This document shows positions 62,612 to 64,000 of a stretch of DNA of 64,000 nucleotides, in pieces. The notes beneath the pieces were generated by a model. That model was not told the origin of the DNA. It searched no databases and saw only the letters and a program-made list of their open reading frames with translations. This DNA is from an uncultured Aquimarina sp. (GTDB lineage Bacteria > Bacteroidota > Bacteroidia > Flavobacteriales > Flavobacteriaceae): contig CANMLL010000013.1 of the NCBI GenBank assembly GCA_947498775.1, positions 62,001 to 126,000 on the forward strand, given 5' to 3'. Each line of letters opens with the position of its first letter. The stretch's first letter is position 1. The translations under genes and the position numbers were made by a program.

Positions 62612-62890
62612 TTATCTTTTTGAGATTTTATTATGGGTAATCTGTCGCTGGCGACTGCACTTGAATCTTCCATCTTCAAAAACACGCTTTTTAAGGTGCT
62701 TTGTCTTTCTTCCCTGAACCCTTTTTCTCCACATTCTGAAGCTTGAAGGCTTCATCTCTTTGCGCATTAAATTAATAACATCCTGTTCTCTTAGCCCAAA
62801 TTGCATCAAAATAGCATCAAAAGGTGTTCTGTCTTCCCATGCCATTTCAATAATTCTGTCGATATCTCTTATCGATAGGTCTTTCTTCAT
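62612..62890 (-). CDS. TIGR03643 family protein (small, uncharacterised)
   Basis: This 92-residue protein reads MKKDLSIRDIDRIIEMAWED, RTPFDAILMQFGLREQDVINLMRKEMKPSSFRMWRKRVQGRKTKH. This matches the TIGR03643 family (short conserved proteins with a helix-turn-helix-like first half and a basic tail), often next to photolyase genes. It has no known function. The start is 1 bp after the photolyase stop on the same strand, so it is the second gene of a two-gene operon. Confidence 0.85.
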   Translation of the reverse strand: MKKDLSIRDIDRIIEMAWEDRTPFDAILMQFGLREQDVINLMRKEMKPSSFRMWRKRVQGRKTKHLKKRVFEDGRFKCSRQRQITHNKISKR

Positions 62891-62891
62891 A

Positions 62892-64000
62892 TTATTTTCG
62901 GGTTTTTCTATTGGGTAGTGTATGTTTTTTAAGGATACGATAACTTTCTTTTTTTACCAGAGCATCATCTTTTAAACTCCATAGGGTATCACTTGCTTTT
63001 TTTCTTGTACTGTTTATATCAACAATAGGCAACGGATACTCTTTTCCTAAGGTTATATTATTGAATTTTTGATCTAGTTGTGTCATTTTATAGGGTTCAT
63101 GTATGAATTCTACAGGTACATTTTGGAGCTCTGGAATCCATTTTTTTATAAAAGTTCCTTCAGGGTCGTGTTCTATACTATTTTTGATTGGATTGTAAAT
63201 TCTCAACATATTAATACCAGTTTCTCCTGCCTGCATTTGTAATTGAGGAAAATGAATACCAGGTTCAAAATCCAAAAACATACGAGATAAATGTGCACTT
63301 GCTTCTTGCCAAGGTTGCCATAGGTTGTGTGTGAAGAAAGAAACGACCATAGCACGCATCCTGAAATTAATATACCCAGTTTCATGTAAACAACGCATGC
63401 AAGCATCTACAAGAGGATATCCAGTTTTGCCTTCTTTCCATGCGGTTTGATAGGCTTTAGAAATATTTTTTTTGAGCTTATGATATCCTTTATTAATACT
63501 TTCAAACTCCATAACATCTTCCATTTCAAATTTCTGAACAAAGTGTACCTGCCAATGCAATCTAGAGGCAAAAGCATCTATTTGTTTTTTGTTACCGGAT
63601 ACTTTTCTAAACTCCATCGCATATTGCCATACTTGTCGAATAGAGAGATTACCCCAAGCGATATAAGGAGATAAACGACTACAACCCTTGCGCGCCAATT
63701 CTGGTTTTGAAATATGAAAACTATAGTTTTTATATCGTCCTTTGTAAAAAAAAGATTCTAAATATTTTTTGGCAGTAACAATTCCACCTTTTTGAAAACT
63801 TGAATTTTTGGGAGTTTTTAAGTTCTCCAATTTAAAAACATGCTCAATTTCTTTAATCATTTCTAATGGGATAAAACTATCCTCTTTTGGATTAAACTCG
63901 AGAAGAGATTCTGACATATATTGTTCGCAATCCTCTCGCCAAGTATTTCTATCTTTCAACCCACGAAGAATACCATTATTACCATTTTCGACCCAAGAAA
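62892..64000 (-). CDS. Cryptochrome/photolyase-family FAD-binding protein, 5' end missing
   Basis: The minus-strand frame is open to the right edge; the residues before 63959 (SWVENGNNGILRGL) continue the family sequence, so the start is outside the window. The FAD-binding photolyase domain is clear: RLSPYIAWGNLSIRQVW, FVQKFEME, GKTGYPLVDACMRCLHETGYINFRMRAMVVSFFTHNLWQPW, and SRMFLDFEPGIHFPQLQMQAG, then GINMLRIYNPIKNS. It would repair UV-induced pyrimidine dimers with blue light or act as a photoreceptor. About 369 residues are visible. A small TIGR03643-type gene follows after 1 bp. Confidence 0.92.
   Translation of the reverse strand, partial: SWVENGNNGILRGLKDRNTWREDCEQYMSESLLEFNPKEDSFIPLEMIKEIEHVFKLENLKTPKNSSFQKGGIVTAKKYLESFFYKGRYKNYSFHISKPELARKGCSRLSPYIAWGNLSIRQVWQYAMEFRKVSGNKKQIDAFASRLHWQVHFVQKFEMEDVMEFESINKGYHKLKKNISKAYQTAWKEGKTGYPLVDACMRCLHETGYINFRMRAMVVSFFTHNLWQPWQEASAHLSRMFLDFEPGIHFPQLQMQAGETGINMLRIYNPIKNSIEHDPEGTFIKKWIPELQNVPVEFIHEPYKMTQLDQKFNNITLGKEYPLPIVDINSTRKKASDTLWSLKDDALVKKESYRILKKHTLPNRKTRK

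Noticed and set aside
1..64000. CRISPR arrays, tRNA or rRNA genes, prophage or intact transposase genes
   Set aside because: I looked for regularly spaced direct repeats, cloverleaf-like T-loop sequences, rRNA motifs and transposase signatures and found none that I could support.

Overview
The window looks like chromosomal DNA of a low-GC, probably marine member of the Flavobacteriaceae (Bacteroidota). The evidence is two SusC/SusD pairs, many sulfatases, a T9SS C-terminal sorting domain, short Flavobacterial intergenic repeats, and several matches to the Bacteroidota promoter -7 element TAnnTTTG. I cannot fix the genus from sequence alone. No rRNA, tRNA, CRISPR or intact transposase was seen.

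Layout. (1) 1-3.84 kb, minus strand: a tryptophan operon trpE-trpG-trpD-trpC (trpC cut by the window edge), headed by a 20-codon leader peptide with three consecutive Trp codons and a hairpin followed by a U-tract, i.e. a ribosome-mediated attenuator. (2) 3.84-7.15 kb: a MarR regulator with a YceI lipocalin-like protein, then two thioredoxin-fold proteins and two single-domain rhodaneses. (3) 7.38-20.6 kb: a putative LacI regulon. Copies of the palindrome ATGTAAACGTTTACAT (one slightly diverged) lie in front of a YeiH/TauZ-type exporter, a susC-susD-VCBS/ASPIC operon, and an SsuD-like flavin monooxygenase plus sodium:solute symporter; a LacI-family gene sits between the last two. I infer uptake and oxygenolytic C-S cleavage of a sulfonated sugar-like substrate, with export of the released sulfur oxyanion.

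(4) 20.6-51 kb: a large polysaccharide utilisation locus. It has a sulfatase, a SASA-type esterase, an ECF sigma factor, a GH127-like enzyme, a FecR anti-sigma factor, an STN-bearing SusC, SusD, a multimodular secreted enzyme with three DNRLRE/CBM96 modules, GH27, GH2, GH92, sulfatase, GH2, a PhoD-like phosphatase and a convergent third sulfatase. The enzyme set suggests a sulfated heteroglycan with alpha-galactose, beta-galactose or glucuronate, alpha-mannose and possibly beta-L-arabinofuranose. The SusC/FecR/ECF trio suggests trans-envelope induction.

(5) 51.5-58.3 kb: a MarR-controlled RND efflux operon (marR, orphan thioredoxin-like domain, adaptor, permease, TolC) with three copies of a palindromic operator. 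(6) 58.4-62.3 kb: half of a class III cyclase domain coupled to an LpxR-type lipid A deacylase, then a TetR regulator, a two-TM potassium channel, a 4Fe-4S protein and a small beta-barrel. (7) 62.6-64 kb, minus strand: a TIGR03643-type protein and a photolyase/cryptochrome that runs off the right edge.
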